From contig CAUDNR010003890.1 of assembly GCA_958430865.1 (NCBI GenBank), positions 143,234 to 160,968 of the forward strand: 17,735 nt of DNA, read 5' to 3'. This document shows, one piece after another, positions 10,789 to 17,735 of the stretch. Under the pieces are notes generated by a model, which did no database searches, was not told the origin of the DNA, and saw only the letters and a program-made list of their open reading frames with translations. How positions within the stretch are numbered: position 1 is the first letter of the stretch; each line of letters opens with the position of its first letter. The translations under genes were made by a program, and so were the position numbers. The DNA is from Entrophospora sp. SA101. Its lineage: Eukaryota > Glomeromycota > Glomeromycetes > Entrophosporales > Entrophosporaceae.

Positions 10789-10830
10789 GTAATTGATTTC
10801 GTAATTAATTTCGTAATTACGTATTACGTT
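10789..10830. repeat. 12-bp tandem repeat at the 5' edge of the topoisomerase relic
   Basis: GTAATTGATTTC and GTAATTAATTTC are adjacent 12-mers followed by GTAATTACGTATTACG, itself nearly palindromic. The block lies about 30 bases before the first recognisable topoisomerase II codon. It may mark the breakpoint where the gene was truncated or where another element was inserted. Confidence 0.6.
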
Positions 10831-11232
10831 TTTGGCAAAATAATTACCATCCCATGTATAATGCGATCCATGCCATCTGTTATAGATGGCCTAAAACTTG
10901 GTCAATGAAAAGTTTTATTTGGATGTATCAAAAAAGGTTTGACAAAAGAAGAGCTCAAAGTGCCACTGCTATCAAGTTATATTTCAGAGCAAACGGCATA
11001 TCATCATGGTGAAGACAATCTACATGATACTATAATTGGTCTTGCACAGAACTTTGTGGGATCAAATAACATTAATTTATTGGAACTTATAGGACAGTTT
11101 GGAGCAAGGAAAGATGGTGATAAAAGAAATGCTGCACCAGGCTCTCATCCCTTGTTAGGCTGATATATCACCCAGATGATGACAATCTTTTAGAATACTT
11201 GAATGAAGATGGAACAAAAATTGAACCAAAAT

Positions 11233-11365
11233 TAAAGACTAGTGCCGTAATCCAAAAAAGGAAAAAGTATGGTTGCAAAAGTGGTCGCAAAGGTAATTGC
11301 AACCACTTTTTATATTCCGTAAATACAATTACTACCATCATCATAATTTACGGCACTAGTCTTTA
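11233..11365 (+). mobile_element. 133-bp palindromic MITE, copy 1
   Basis: Terminal inverted repeats of 18 bases, TAAAGACTAGTGCCGTAA and its complement, enclose a second internal hairpin in which GGTTGCAA and AAAAGTGGT face TTGCAACC-type and ACCACTTTT arms. It interrupts the topoisomerase codons for EPKWY: CCAAAAT appears on both sides, with four extra bases GCAG after the right end. Target duplication is therefore 7 exact bases, or 8 with one mismatch plus filler. The element has no transposase. It differs from copy 2 at about three of 133 positions. Confidence 0.95.
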
Positions 11366-11800
11366 GCAGCCAAAATGGTATGTTTCTGTTATCCCGATGG
11401 TTCTTGTTAATGGTGTGGAAGGTATAGGAGCACCAGCATTCCTAATTTTAACCCCACAGATATTATTCAAAACTTGTGAAAAAAAATCGAAGATAGAGAT
11501 ATAGTTCCAATGTATCCTTGGTACTGTGGATTTTATGGGGAGATAAAGCAAGCTGGTGCTAATAGTACACATCACATGGAATTATCAAGAAAACAACTGA
11601 TACCAATGTCATCATTACCGAATTACCACCCCGTAAATGGATTGAAGATTACAAGTTAAAAGTACTTGAGGAACTCAGAAAAGATGGAACTATTATAAAC
11701 GTTTTAAACAAATGTACCAGCGAAAAAGTGCATTTTGAAATCGAATTAAATCCTGAAAAAATAAATACCCAGGAAAAAGAACTTGAAAAGGGTTTCCAAC

Positions 11801-11933
11801 TAAAGACTAGTGCCGTAATCCAAAAAAGGAAAAAGTATGGTTGCAAAAGTGGTCGCAAAGGTAATTGCAACCACTTTTTATATGCCGTAAATACAATTAC
11901 CATCATCATCATAATTTACGGCACTAGTCTTTA
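11801..11933 (+). mobile_element. 133-bp palindromic MITE, copy 2
   Basis: Same length, orientation and 18-base inverted ends as copy 1. It is flanked by TTTCCAAC on the left and TTTCTAAC on the right, an 8-base target duplication with one C-to-T change. Removing the element and one copy of the duplication restores GFQLTCPLTTSNM, which matches the topoisomerase II family at this place. This confirms an insertion into an exon. Eight-base duplications point to hAT or a Mutator-like mobiliser; the ends do not let me choose. Confidence 0.95.
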
Positions 11934-12861
11934 TTTCTAACTAACATGTCCATTGACAACATCAAACATGATGTGTTTTGATTCGGACATAAATTAACAA
12001 AATATAATTCACCAAAGGATATAATAGATGCATTTTATGAAATAAGATTAAATTTGTATGAAAAAAAGAAGGGTAGGTTATGATTTTGTTGGATTTTTTT
12101 TTTACTAACAATGTATATATTAATATATGTGTGTGTGTTGATTAATCTATTTTCATACATGTGTACTAATTCACTGATTCATCTATTTATTTATGTATGA
12201 TGACAGTCATATTTAATTAGAGAAAAAGAACAAAAAATGAAGATGATGAATAATAAAATCAGATTTATTTCCATGAAACTTGAAGGTGAAATTAAAATTT
12301 GATAGTTTAAAAAAAATTGGAAATTATAAAACTTCTTGAATCATACAATTTTGATAAATTCCATAATAATGATGATAATAATAATGATTTTGAAGGATAC
12401 AACTATTTATTAAAAATATGGTTGTCTGATGATGATGGGGTAATCAGTTAATTGGTGATTTAATATTTTCCTTTTTTTTTTTCAATTAATAACACATATA
12501 CATAATTAATGTTATACTCAGACCATCAATGAATATGAAAAAGAAAATAAAAGGCTCCAAGATGAATTAACAAAAATCACAAATATGACAGCCAAAGATC
12601 TTTGGTTAAAAGACTTGGATGTATTGGAGGCTGGATGGAACGAATTTAATGATCATCGACAACACAATAATAATAATACAGAAAAACATAGAATTGGTGA
12701 TGATGATGATGATGATGATGATGAATTATCATCAAATCAAGCATCAACAAGTAAAGGTAAGTTAAGCTTTGATTATTGTGGATGGAAAATTATGTTAGTT
12801 ATGAAATTTTTTTTTTTTAGTTGGAGGAAGAGCATTGAAGAGAAGAAAATGTTCTAATTAA

Positions 12862-13341
12862 TAAATTATATATTTATTTATTTCATTATTAATTATGATG
12901 ACTATATATATATTTTATTATTTATTATTTATTAATGAAAACTCGTAACTTCCAACTGATTTTAGTTTGGAAACATATATACTTGTAATGTATTTCAAGT
13001 GTTCCATAAATCTTGAACCCTGAAATGTTCACTTTGTCTGGTTTTGTTGCAGTATGCCCCATATATGAAATGTTACAAAAATAGTAAATTCAAATAAAAA
13101 ATCTGGTTGCAACAAATCATTCCCTGACTTCTAAATAATCATTTGGTGCAATTATTTTTTTAAAAATGATCACCCCTGAAGAGCAAATATCATTTTTGGT
13201 AAGTCAATAATAGTTGATGGTTTTTGCTGTCATCCACTGTATAATAATTAATGAAAGTTTTAATGAAAGAATATGATGAATTTAATTTAGTGCAACCTAT
13301 TTAACATTAAAAAGGATTACTTGCAAGAGTAGATAGCCCAT
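12862..13341. other. Intergenic DNA with a dispersed repeat
   Basis: Begins with a TATTTATT-rich tract that probably served as the 3' end of the topoisomerase gene. It then holds dispersed repeat copy B and unassigned A/T-rich sequence. No gene is supported. Confidence 0.5.
13011..13067 (-). repeat. Dispersed repeat copy B, apparently coding-derived
   Basis: Shares an exact 25-base block (13028-13052) with 420-444 and weaker similarity on both sides. On the minus strand it reads CNKTRQSEHFRVQDLWNT before a TGA stop, parallel to the CNKTRQSE...NFRDQNL of copy A. Conservation of the amino-acid order suggests that both are fragments of the same former gene family. Confidence 0.7.
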
Positions 13342-13623
13342 CAATAATTGGTACCTTGCAATAAATATATTGTGCACTGCACATGTGGTCAACCTAGGAG
13401 TGCCAGTGCACATTAAGACTTTGGTTTGCACACTCCTTTAAGGCTCCGAATGAATCAACAAAATTTGGTCTCTAATTTTGATTTGTTTCATCCGAATCAA
13501 TATATACTATTTAATACACATAAATAATGAATCAACCCAATGAATTTGATTTGAATCTATCCCAATGAATCATAATTTGATTTGCTTATGGAAGATAGGT
13601 GCAAGGTAATCAACTGATTATTG
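13342..13623. repeat. Possible MITE with short inverted ends (about 280 bp)
   Basis: CAATAAT..TACCTTGCA at 13342-13360 is matched in reverse complement by TGCAAGGTA..ATTATTG at 13600-13623, with a few extra bases between the two blocks on the right. The interior contains a GTGCACTGCACATGTGG...AGTGCAC hairpin and GAATCAA/TTGATTC runs. There is no coding content. No clear target duplication was found, so this is a weaker call than the other elements. Confidence 0.4.
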
Positions 13624-13862
13624 TAATATCTAAATGGCAAAGAAAAGGAGCAATCCAAACCAGTTATACTGTTACTGGATAAAGTAAATAAATAGATATA
13701 AAGTTCTTTTTTATTTTTCTATGACCAATTTTATTTCAATCATTAGCCGATTGCAAGCCCGCTTTGGTTTATTTAAAACAGCTTGTTTAACAGCCTTACC
13801 TTTACAATAGCACTATTAATATTGCCAATCAACACTCTTGAACAATGCCATTGTTAACATTT

Positions 13863-13995
13863 ACCAGCTAACCAACATCAATCAGTACCAAGCCCTTACT
13901 TATTCACCAAAGCAAATACCTTGTCAACACTCATTCACTAGTTAACCAATGCCAGTACCAAGCCTTTGCTCACTAACTAAAACAAATAAACCACA
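13863..13995. repeat. Degenerate 70-bp tandem repeat
   Basis: Two diverged units offset by 70 bases share CAGTACCAAGCC (13883 and 13953), a preceding AG(C/T)TAACCAA and a following CTTA/CTTTGCTCA-type stretch. Further weaker units seem to extend left to about 13785. The region is CCAA-rich compared with the rest of the intergenic DNA. No function is evident; it is a candidate minisatellite. Confidence 0.5.
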
Positions 13996-14109
13996 GCCTT
14001 TTACCAAAGTGTTTTACCGAAAATAAAAATGCAGGATTATATTTTATTTTATTTTTAATCTGAATGTATATTCATTTTGTATTTTATTACCATCTTTTGC
14101 TTTCATATT

Positions 14110-15174
14110 CTAAATATTGAGACTCTGAATCAGTTTGATACACTCATTTTTATCAAGGTTTTCTGACTTTTTTATAGCATTATAAATAAATATTGTATTC
14201 CTTATTGAATCATCACCATCTTTACCATTTATCCATACACGACCATTCATTCCTATCGCAATCTCAAACGGAGATGGAACTTTTTTCTCAAGCAATGATA
14301 GAATTGGAGATTGTTTAAACAATAATCTACAACCAACCAACCAACCAACCAACCATATATATTTGTGTGTTACAAATTAAAAATTAATTAATTAACATCT
14401 CATTCATAATCATAACCACAACAGTTACAATTTAAATGGAAAAGAAACAATAGACTTGTTTTTTTTTTAAAACGAATTACCTTCTACAATGTCTTAAAGA
14501 ACATTTTAATAAATAGCCATTTTTCAATTCACCAAATCCATCAGCTTTACCATTTTCTGGATTAACACATCCAAGTTCTGGTTCCATATCTTTATTTGCT
14601 AATAAAACTCTTGCATATATTAAACTTCCTATCTACAAAAGAAATTTTTTTTTGCAAATATGAATATTGAAATTGTTTCTTAAAATAAAATAAAAAAGAA
14701 TAACAAAACAGAAATTACATTTAGATTTGGTCTATTCTTTTTTGTTACATTCTCAAACGCCAAGTTGGATAGGATTGCTTGATGAGCAGATCCAATATCC
14801 AAACGATAAAATTCTGAAGTTTTATGTGTCACTATTCCAAGTACAGATTCTCCTGCAGCCGGAACATACTTTTTAAAAGGATAGATAAAATAAGTATAAC
14901 ATTAAGTAAATTATATATTTCCTCCCAGAAATAAATCAATAAGAATAAAATCACTACTATTGCTTACTCTTTTTTGGTTATTATCCACCCACAACTTATT
15001 CCCTGACTTAGTAGAGCATTCTAAAATACCAGCTTTTAAACTAATTATTGATTCTTCATTTTGCGTTAAGCCTGGTCCAAGTTGTATTTTATCGCCTGAA
15101 AATTTGACAGGATCACCCGGAAGAACAACATTATTATTGTCGTCATCATTATCAATATCCATATCTTCTTCCAT
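14110..15174 (-). CDS. RRP40: Exosome complex component RRP40 (EXOSC3), 4 exons
   Basis: RRP40 is one of three S1/KH cap subunits of the RNA exosome, which processes and degrades RNA 3' to 5' in nucleus and cytoplasm. Exons on the minus strand are 15174-14968, 14868-14719, 14632-14481 and 14326-14110. Introns are 99, 86 and 154 bp; phases are 0, 0 and 2, all with GTAAxx donors. The product is 241 residues, very close to the usual fungal length. It shows VVLPGDPVKFSGDKIQLGPG at the N-terminal domain. Exon 2 opens with YVPAAGESVLGIVTHKTSEF, the start of the S1 domain, running to about residue 145. The KH domain follows with GMNGRVW (about 195-201), the family's variant of the KH GxxG loop. The start is the first in-frame ATG; the Asp-rich stretch behind it is poorly conserved. 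Everything needed appears present. Confidence 0.96.
14331..14354. repeat. (AACC)n tetranucleotide repeat in RRP40 intron 3
   Basis: About six AACC units on the plus strand, GGTT on the coding strand, directly precede the TAG acceptor at 14327 of RRP40. The polypyrimidine tract normally expected there is therefore replaced by GGTTGGTTG. Changes in copy number could alter acceptor strength; this is an inference. Confidence 0.85.
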
Positions 15175-15298
15175 TGTATTAATTTTTTAATTTTAGAGTG
15201 CACGTAACACAAGTTTTTTAATCGCGACGATGAAAAATCAAATAAATAAAACTTTGGAATATGAATTGCGCACATAAGTTTATTTACAAATTTATTTA

Positions 15299-15433
15299 TT
15301 ATTTTTGAATCCATGATTTTAGACACAAAATCGTCCTAGCTGTCTATGACTCCAACCTGTTCCTTCGAGAAGAAATTGTTTGACCTGCAATGGAAAAAGC
15401 CTGTTCAGAAACAATGTTTCAGATAGTTATTAC
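15299..15433 (-). pseudogene. hAT transposase C-terminal dimerisation relic
   Basis: The minus strand reads NIVSEQAFSIAGQTISSRR then NRLES, a TAG stop, TARTILCLKSWIQK and a terminal TAA. The SE-AFS-AG pattern, the R-RNRL block and the CLKSW ending are the characteristic C-terminal dimerisation signature of hAT transposases. Upstream of NIVSEQ the frame is already closed by TGA, so only about 45 codons survive. It lies about 125 bases upstream of the RRP40 start codon on the same strand. It may be part of the same hAT family as the BED-like relic at 4041-4240, but the two do not overlap and this cannot be tested here. Confidence 0.85.
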
Positions 15434-15857
15434 AGCAATCATATTGGCGATCAATATATTATAAATTAATTGAAATATATCAGCATTATTCAACAACAAT
15501 AGACTCGGAATATTATTCAACAATTATATTATTTACTCGTCTTTTGTCTTTATTAGATTGATTAATTATAATATTACAAGTTTTATATAGATAATTTTTA
15601 CAATTTTATTTTAAATAAAATTGTGTATATATATATATATATTAATATGATAAAGAATTCTTTTGAATAATAATTTTTTTAGAGACATGCAGAAATGAAA
15701 ATGCAATTGTCTAAATTTATTCGTTCTATATTATCATTGAAAAAGATTTACCCTTCTTTTTCCTCACGCTTTTATCATATATTTTTGGTTGAAGCACCTT
15801 AAAATTCAATTTACATTTGGACCAAAGGATTTTCTCAAGAAGTTGCTTATTTTTATT
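15434..15857. other. AT-rich spacer with (TA)n tract
   Basis: Contains a (TA)n microsatellite at about 15624-15640 and otherwise unassigned A/T-rich sequence. The minus-strand frame of the relic to the right continues weakly here (IKISNFLRKSFGPNVN) between stops. The relic may therefore extend to about 15790. Confidence 0.45.
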
Positions 15858-16441
15858 CACTGCAGATTATCCTTTGATTCATTTGTCGTAATTAAATCAA
15901 GGGTTGTAGGTTCTACAACCTTAAAATCATTTAGAATGTGTCGCATTCTTTTGAATTTTTATTTATTGCGTTGTGCCTCTTCAAAATATTCTTCGTGTGT
16001 TGCCAATTCTAATTTCCTTTTGCGCGAATCTTTCAAATACTTTCTGTACTCCAAACCTTTTGATGGCTTCTTCGCAGTTCACATTCAATGATATATTCCT
16101 TTTAAAGACCAAAATGCTTGTAGTCCATTAACGACTCTACTAATTGGTTCATGTTCTTTAAAAGCACTTCGTTTTGGATTATGAACTATAGAATACTTTT
16201 CTTGTATGCAGTGTATGCATTTAGCAAGTTCTATTCTATAGTCTTCGTATTCATAAAGAGTAACTTCATGCGCTTCAGGAAGTTCATAAAGACTTAAATA
16301 TTTAAAAGCTGCTTCAAGTACCCTCTTACATAATCTACATGATATTCTTTTGATTACTACATGATCATCAAAACGTGCTACCAAGACCCAGTTGTTATGC
16401 CAAGCTAAAACTACACCATCTTCCACTAGTTGATGGTATGA
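15858..16441 (-). pseudogene. Unidentified gene relic with two CxxC pairs, minus strand
   Basis: One minus-strand frame runs the whole way, from HQLVEDGVVLAWHNNWVLVA at the right to ESKDNLQ and TGA at 15858. Its long open part lacks an ATG start. Visible features are SCRLCKR and CIHCIQEK, two CxxC pairs about 40 residues apart that could bind zinc. Next come SRVVNGLQAFWSLKGIYH and two TGA stops three bases apart (about 16085-16093). After them come KPSKGLEYRKYLKDSRKRK, a basic Glu-rich helix, a TAA, and RMRHILNDFKVVEPTTLDL. Keeping one frame past four stops points to decay mainly by substitution. I do not recognise the family; a DNA-binding or transposon-encoded protein is possible. Confidence 0.5.
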
Positions 16442-16451
16442 TTAATCTTGG

Positions 16452-16758
16452 GCTCAACTGTGTCACGAATATAGATTAACATTAGATGGCGATGGTATAT
16501 TCTATGAACTCCAGGTAGACCACCTGTTAAATCAACTGCATGTCTATTAGCATATGGTTATAAAAATCCACCAGTTATAGTTGGTTTGATATTGATCGTG
16601 AAATTACAGTATTTGGACCCAAAGGAAAACCGATCACAGTTTCTGAACCTTACAGAACTTACAAAATACCAGTTGGAGGACTTTCATTTAAAGATGAAAT
16701 TCCAGAATCGCCTCAAGCAGATACTAGCAAGGAAGGTGACCACCATCATTTACAATAA
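16452..16758 (+). pseudogene. Unidentified gene relic, plus strand, two frameshifts
   Basis: Three frames must be joined to follow it: AQLCHEYRLTLDGDGIFYEL, then GRPPVKSTACLLAYGYKNPP with VIVG, then FDIDREITVFGPKGKPITVS with EPYRTYKIPVGGLSFKDE. It ends GDHHHLQ and TAA at 16756-16758. Codon use and residue mix are protein-like, and the region is less A/T-rich than its surroundings. Two single-step frameshifts make it a relic unless it is spliced in an unusual way, and I see no GT..AG pair that would do so. Family unknown. Confidence 0.45.
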
Positions 16759-17433
16759 TTGATTTTTTTTCCTGGTATTCTTCCGAGTATATAACCTTGT
16801 AATGGCAGAGTGAAAGTGGTCATGCTTGAATCATCAACCACAATGGTTGGTCTTAGCTCATGAACTAAATCTTTGCCGTTCATTAGATTCTCTTGGTGGT
16901 GATAACTTGAGTGGTTTGGTATATGTGCATACATTATAGAGATCATTGACGGTGTAAATTTCCTGATTAGATTCTTGAGTCTCCTTATTTTCCTTGTGGT
17001 AGCTACTGGGTGGGTGTTGTTACTTAATTTTTACTTGTATTATTACTTTTAATTGGTGCTACTTCTTTTCTTTTTCTGGATTGAGTTGCCACGATTTGTT
17101 TAGGTATGTCAAACTTATTTGTTAATAAAGCTTGTGAAATAGATTTCAAATATTCTGAAGATGATTTTACTACCTTGCTTCTTGTTGATGCTTTTTGAGT
17201 TGATGTTGGTGCAACATTTTTTGAGGGATATATTCAATATCTGAACCAGCATTAAAATTGTCATTTTTTTTTTGTGGTGGTTCCTAAATGAGGTAATATG
17301 CATATACATGTTGTATGTGTGAGTGAGTATATGGCTAAATGAGTTTTATATGCTTCCAAATATAAGTTATTCAAATACTATTATTATAGCTTACTTTTTC
17401 TTTCTTTGTGAATTTTGTTTTCACATATTCTAT
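16750..17433 (-). pseudogene. Unidentified spliced gene relic on the minus strand
   Basis: Reading leftward there is a 39-nt exon (17433-17395, IEYVKTKFTKKEK) with a GTAAGC donor at 17394, and a TTTAG acceptor at 17284. Then EPPQKKNDNFNAGSDIEYIP follows in phase 0. A frameshift near 17216 leads to APTSTQKASTRSKVVKSSSE, SQALLTNKFDIPKQIV and SRKRKEVAPIK, then a TAA at 17024. A further frame change gives KENKETQESNQEIYTVNDLY, KPLKLSPPRESNERQRFSS, stops, and a terminal TAA at 16750. The protein was Lys/Ser/Gln-rich and probably disordered and nuclear; that is inference. Introns show it came from a chromosomal gene. Confidence 0.45.
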
Positions 17434-17735
17434 CTAATAAAGTATAAGATTATTAATATAAATAGAATGCCAAAATTTATACCATGATTGCATAATTTTT
17501 CCCTGGTTAATAGGTGATATTGATGGTTTGGTTTATTAAAGTTTACTTTTGAAATCTTGTTTGATAATTTGTTTGCTGCATTGTAATCAAAAATTCAGAT
17601 GATTTTTTTAATATTAAGCATGATTTCTTGTATTATCCCCCGTGTAACCTCATTCATAAGTTTGTACTTATACCCACTAGAAAAATTCAAGCTCAGTTGA
17701 ATTTTATGATAGACTATTTTTTTATTTATAAAATG
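17434..17735 (-). other. Possible upstream exon of the minus-strand relic
   Basis: A TTATTAG acceptor at 17434 and a candidate GTATAA donor at 17483 bound a 50-nt intron. To its right the minus strand reads SISPINQGKIMQS or, in the next frame, NKPNHQYHLLTREKLCNH. Neither frame joins the 39-nt exon without a stop or a change of its reading. The remaining 200 bases to the window edge are A/T-rich and unassigned. Confidence 0.25.

Larger units (their letters stand above)
10861..12861 (+). pseudogene. TOP2: DNA topoisomerase II pseudogene, 5'-truncated, carrying two MITEs
   Basis: Type IIA topoisomerase passes one DNA duplex through another. The relic starts inside the winged-helix region (RSMPSVIDGLKLGQ, then KVLFGC.KKGLTKEELKV) and continues through SEQTAYHHGEDNLHDTIIGL, AQNFVGSNNINLL, LVRLIYHPDDDNLLEYL, KWYVSVIPMVLVNGVEGIG, SIPNFNPTDIIQNL, TELPPRKWIEDYKLKVLEEL, KYNSPKDIIDAFYEIRLNLY and TAKDLWLKDLDVLEAGWNEF to a basic end (ALKRRKCSN). 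The ATPase and TOPRIM domains are absent. A deletion near 11138-11142 removes the stretch that carries the catalytic Arg-Tyr pair. Damage includes TGA at 10906 and 11477 at conserved Arg codons, frameshifts near 11141, 11430, 11575 and 11985, and two MITE insertions. Introns remain at 12073-12206, 12440-12521 and 12757-12820, so it arose by DNA duplication, not retroposition. The last exons (12522-12756, 12821-12861) are still open. Confidence 0.96.

Noticed and set aside
10939..11163. Open frame that could be annotated as a small independent protein
   Set aside because: It is an internal fragment of the topoisomerase II relic, begins at TTG and ends only because of the frameshift near 11141.
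11728..11940. Open frame of 70 codons that could be called a gene
   Set aside because: It is topoisomerase II coding sequence running into MITE copy 2; the end is a stop in the right-hand target duplication.
12585..12857. Open frame of 90 codons with an Asp tract
   Set aside because: It is the last part of the topoisomerase relic read through its final intron (12757-12820).
14960..15190. Plus-strand open frame opposite RRP40 exon 1
   Set aside because: It is the antisense shadow of a confidently identified exon.
1..17735. CRISPR arrays, tRNA or rRNA genes, bacterial-style operons
   Set aside because: No regularly spaced repeats, no cloverleaf with conserved TTCGA-type loop, and all real genes are spliced with eukaryotic introns.

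Overview
The window looks like nuclear DNA of an AT-rich, intron-rich fungus. Short spliceosomal introns (about 60-155 bp, GT..AG), Asn/Asp homopolymer tracts in coding regions, long A/T intergenic stretches and many decayed transposon and multicopy-gene remnants fit an arbuscular mycorrhizal fungus of the Rhizophagus type. That genus is an inference; the sequence itself only supports an early-diverging, AT-rich fungus. There are no bacterial features and no CRISPR array, and I found no RNA gene.

Three genes look intact. (1) NCA2-family mitochondrial membrane protein, + strand, 1435-4038, seven exons including a 25-nt micro-exon. (2) Alpha-arrestin-like protein, + strand, 7366-9661, three exons, with a long low-complexity tail and no PPxY motif. 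(3) RRP40/EXOSC3, the S1/KH cap subunit of the RNA exosome, - strand, 15174-14110, four exons. They have unrelated housekeeping or trafficking roles and nothing suggests co-regulation.

The DNA between them is a graveyard. A BED-finger hAT relic lies antisense just after NCA2 (4041-4240), followed by a 279-bp pogo/Tc1-like MITE with TA target duplications (4716-4994). Two unidentified gene relics follow (5438-5974 + and 6212-6679 -). After the arrestin gene come AT-rich DNA, an inverted GATTCG repeat (10417-10527), and a large 5'-truncated DNA topoisomerase II pseudogene (10861-12861) that keeps its introns but has lost its catalytic tyrosine. Within this pseudogene sit two nearly identical 133-bp palindromic MITEs (11233-11365 and 11801-11933), both in the same orientation and same reading frame. 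Repeats fill 12862-14109. Upstream of RRP40 are a hAT transposase C-terminal relic (15299-15433) and three unidentified decayed coding stretches (15858-16441 -, 16452-16758 +, 16750-17433 and beyond -).

The most unusual structure is the twin MITE insertion in the topoisomerase II relic. Each insertion including its apparent target duplication is a multiple of three (144 and 141 nt). Each element is open in the host frame, and each fusion is closed by one stop codon at the element's right edge.
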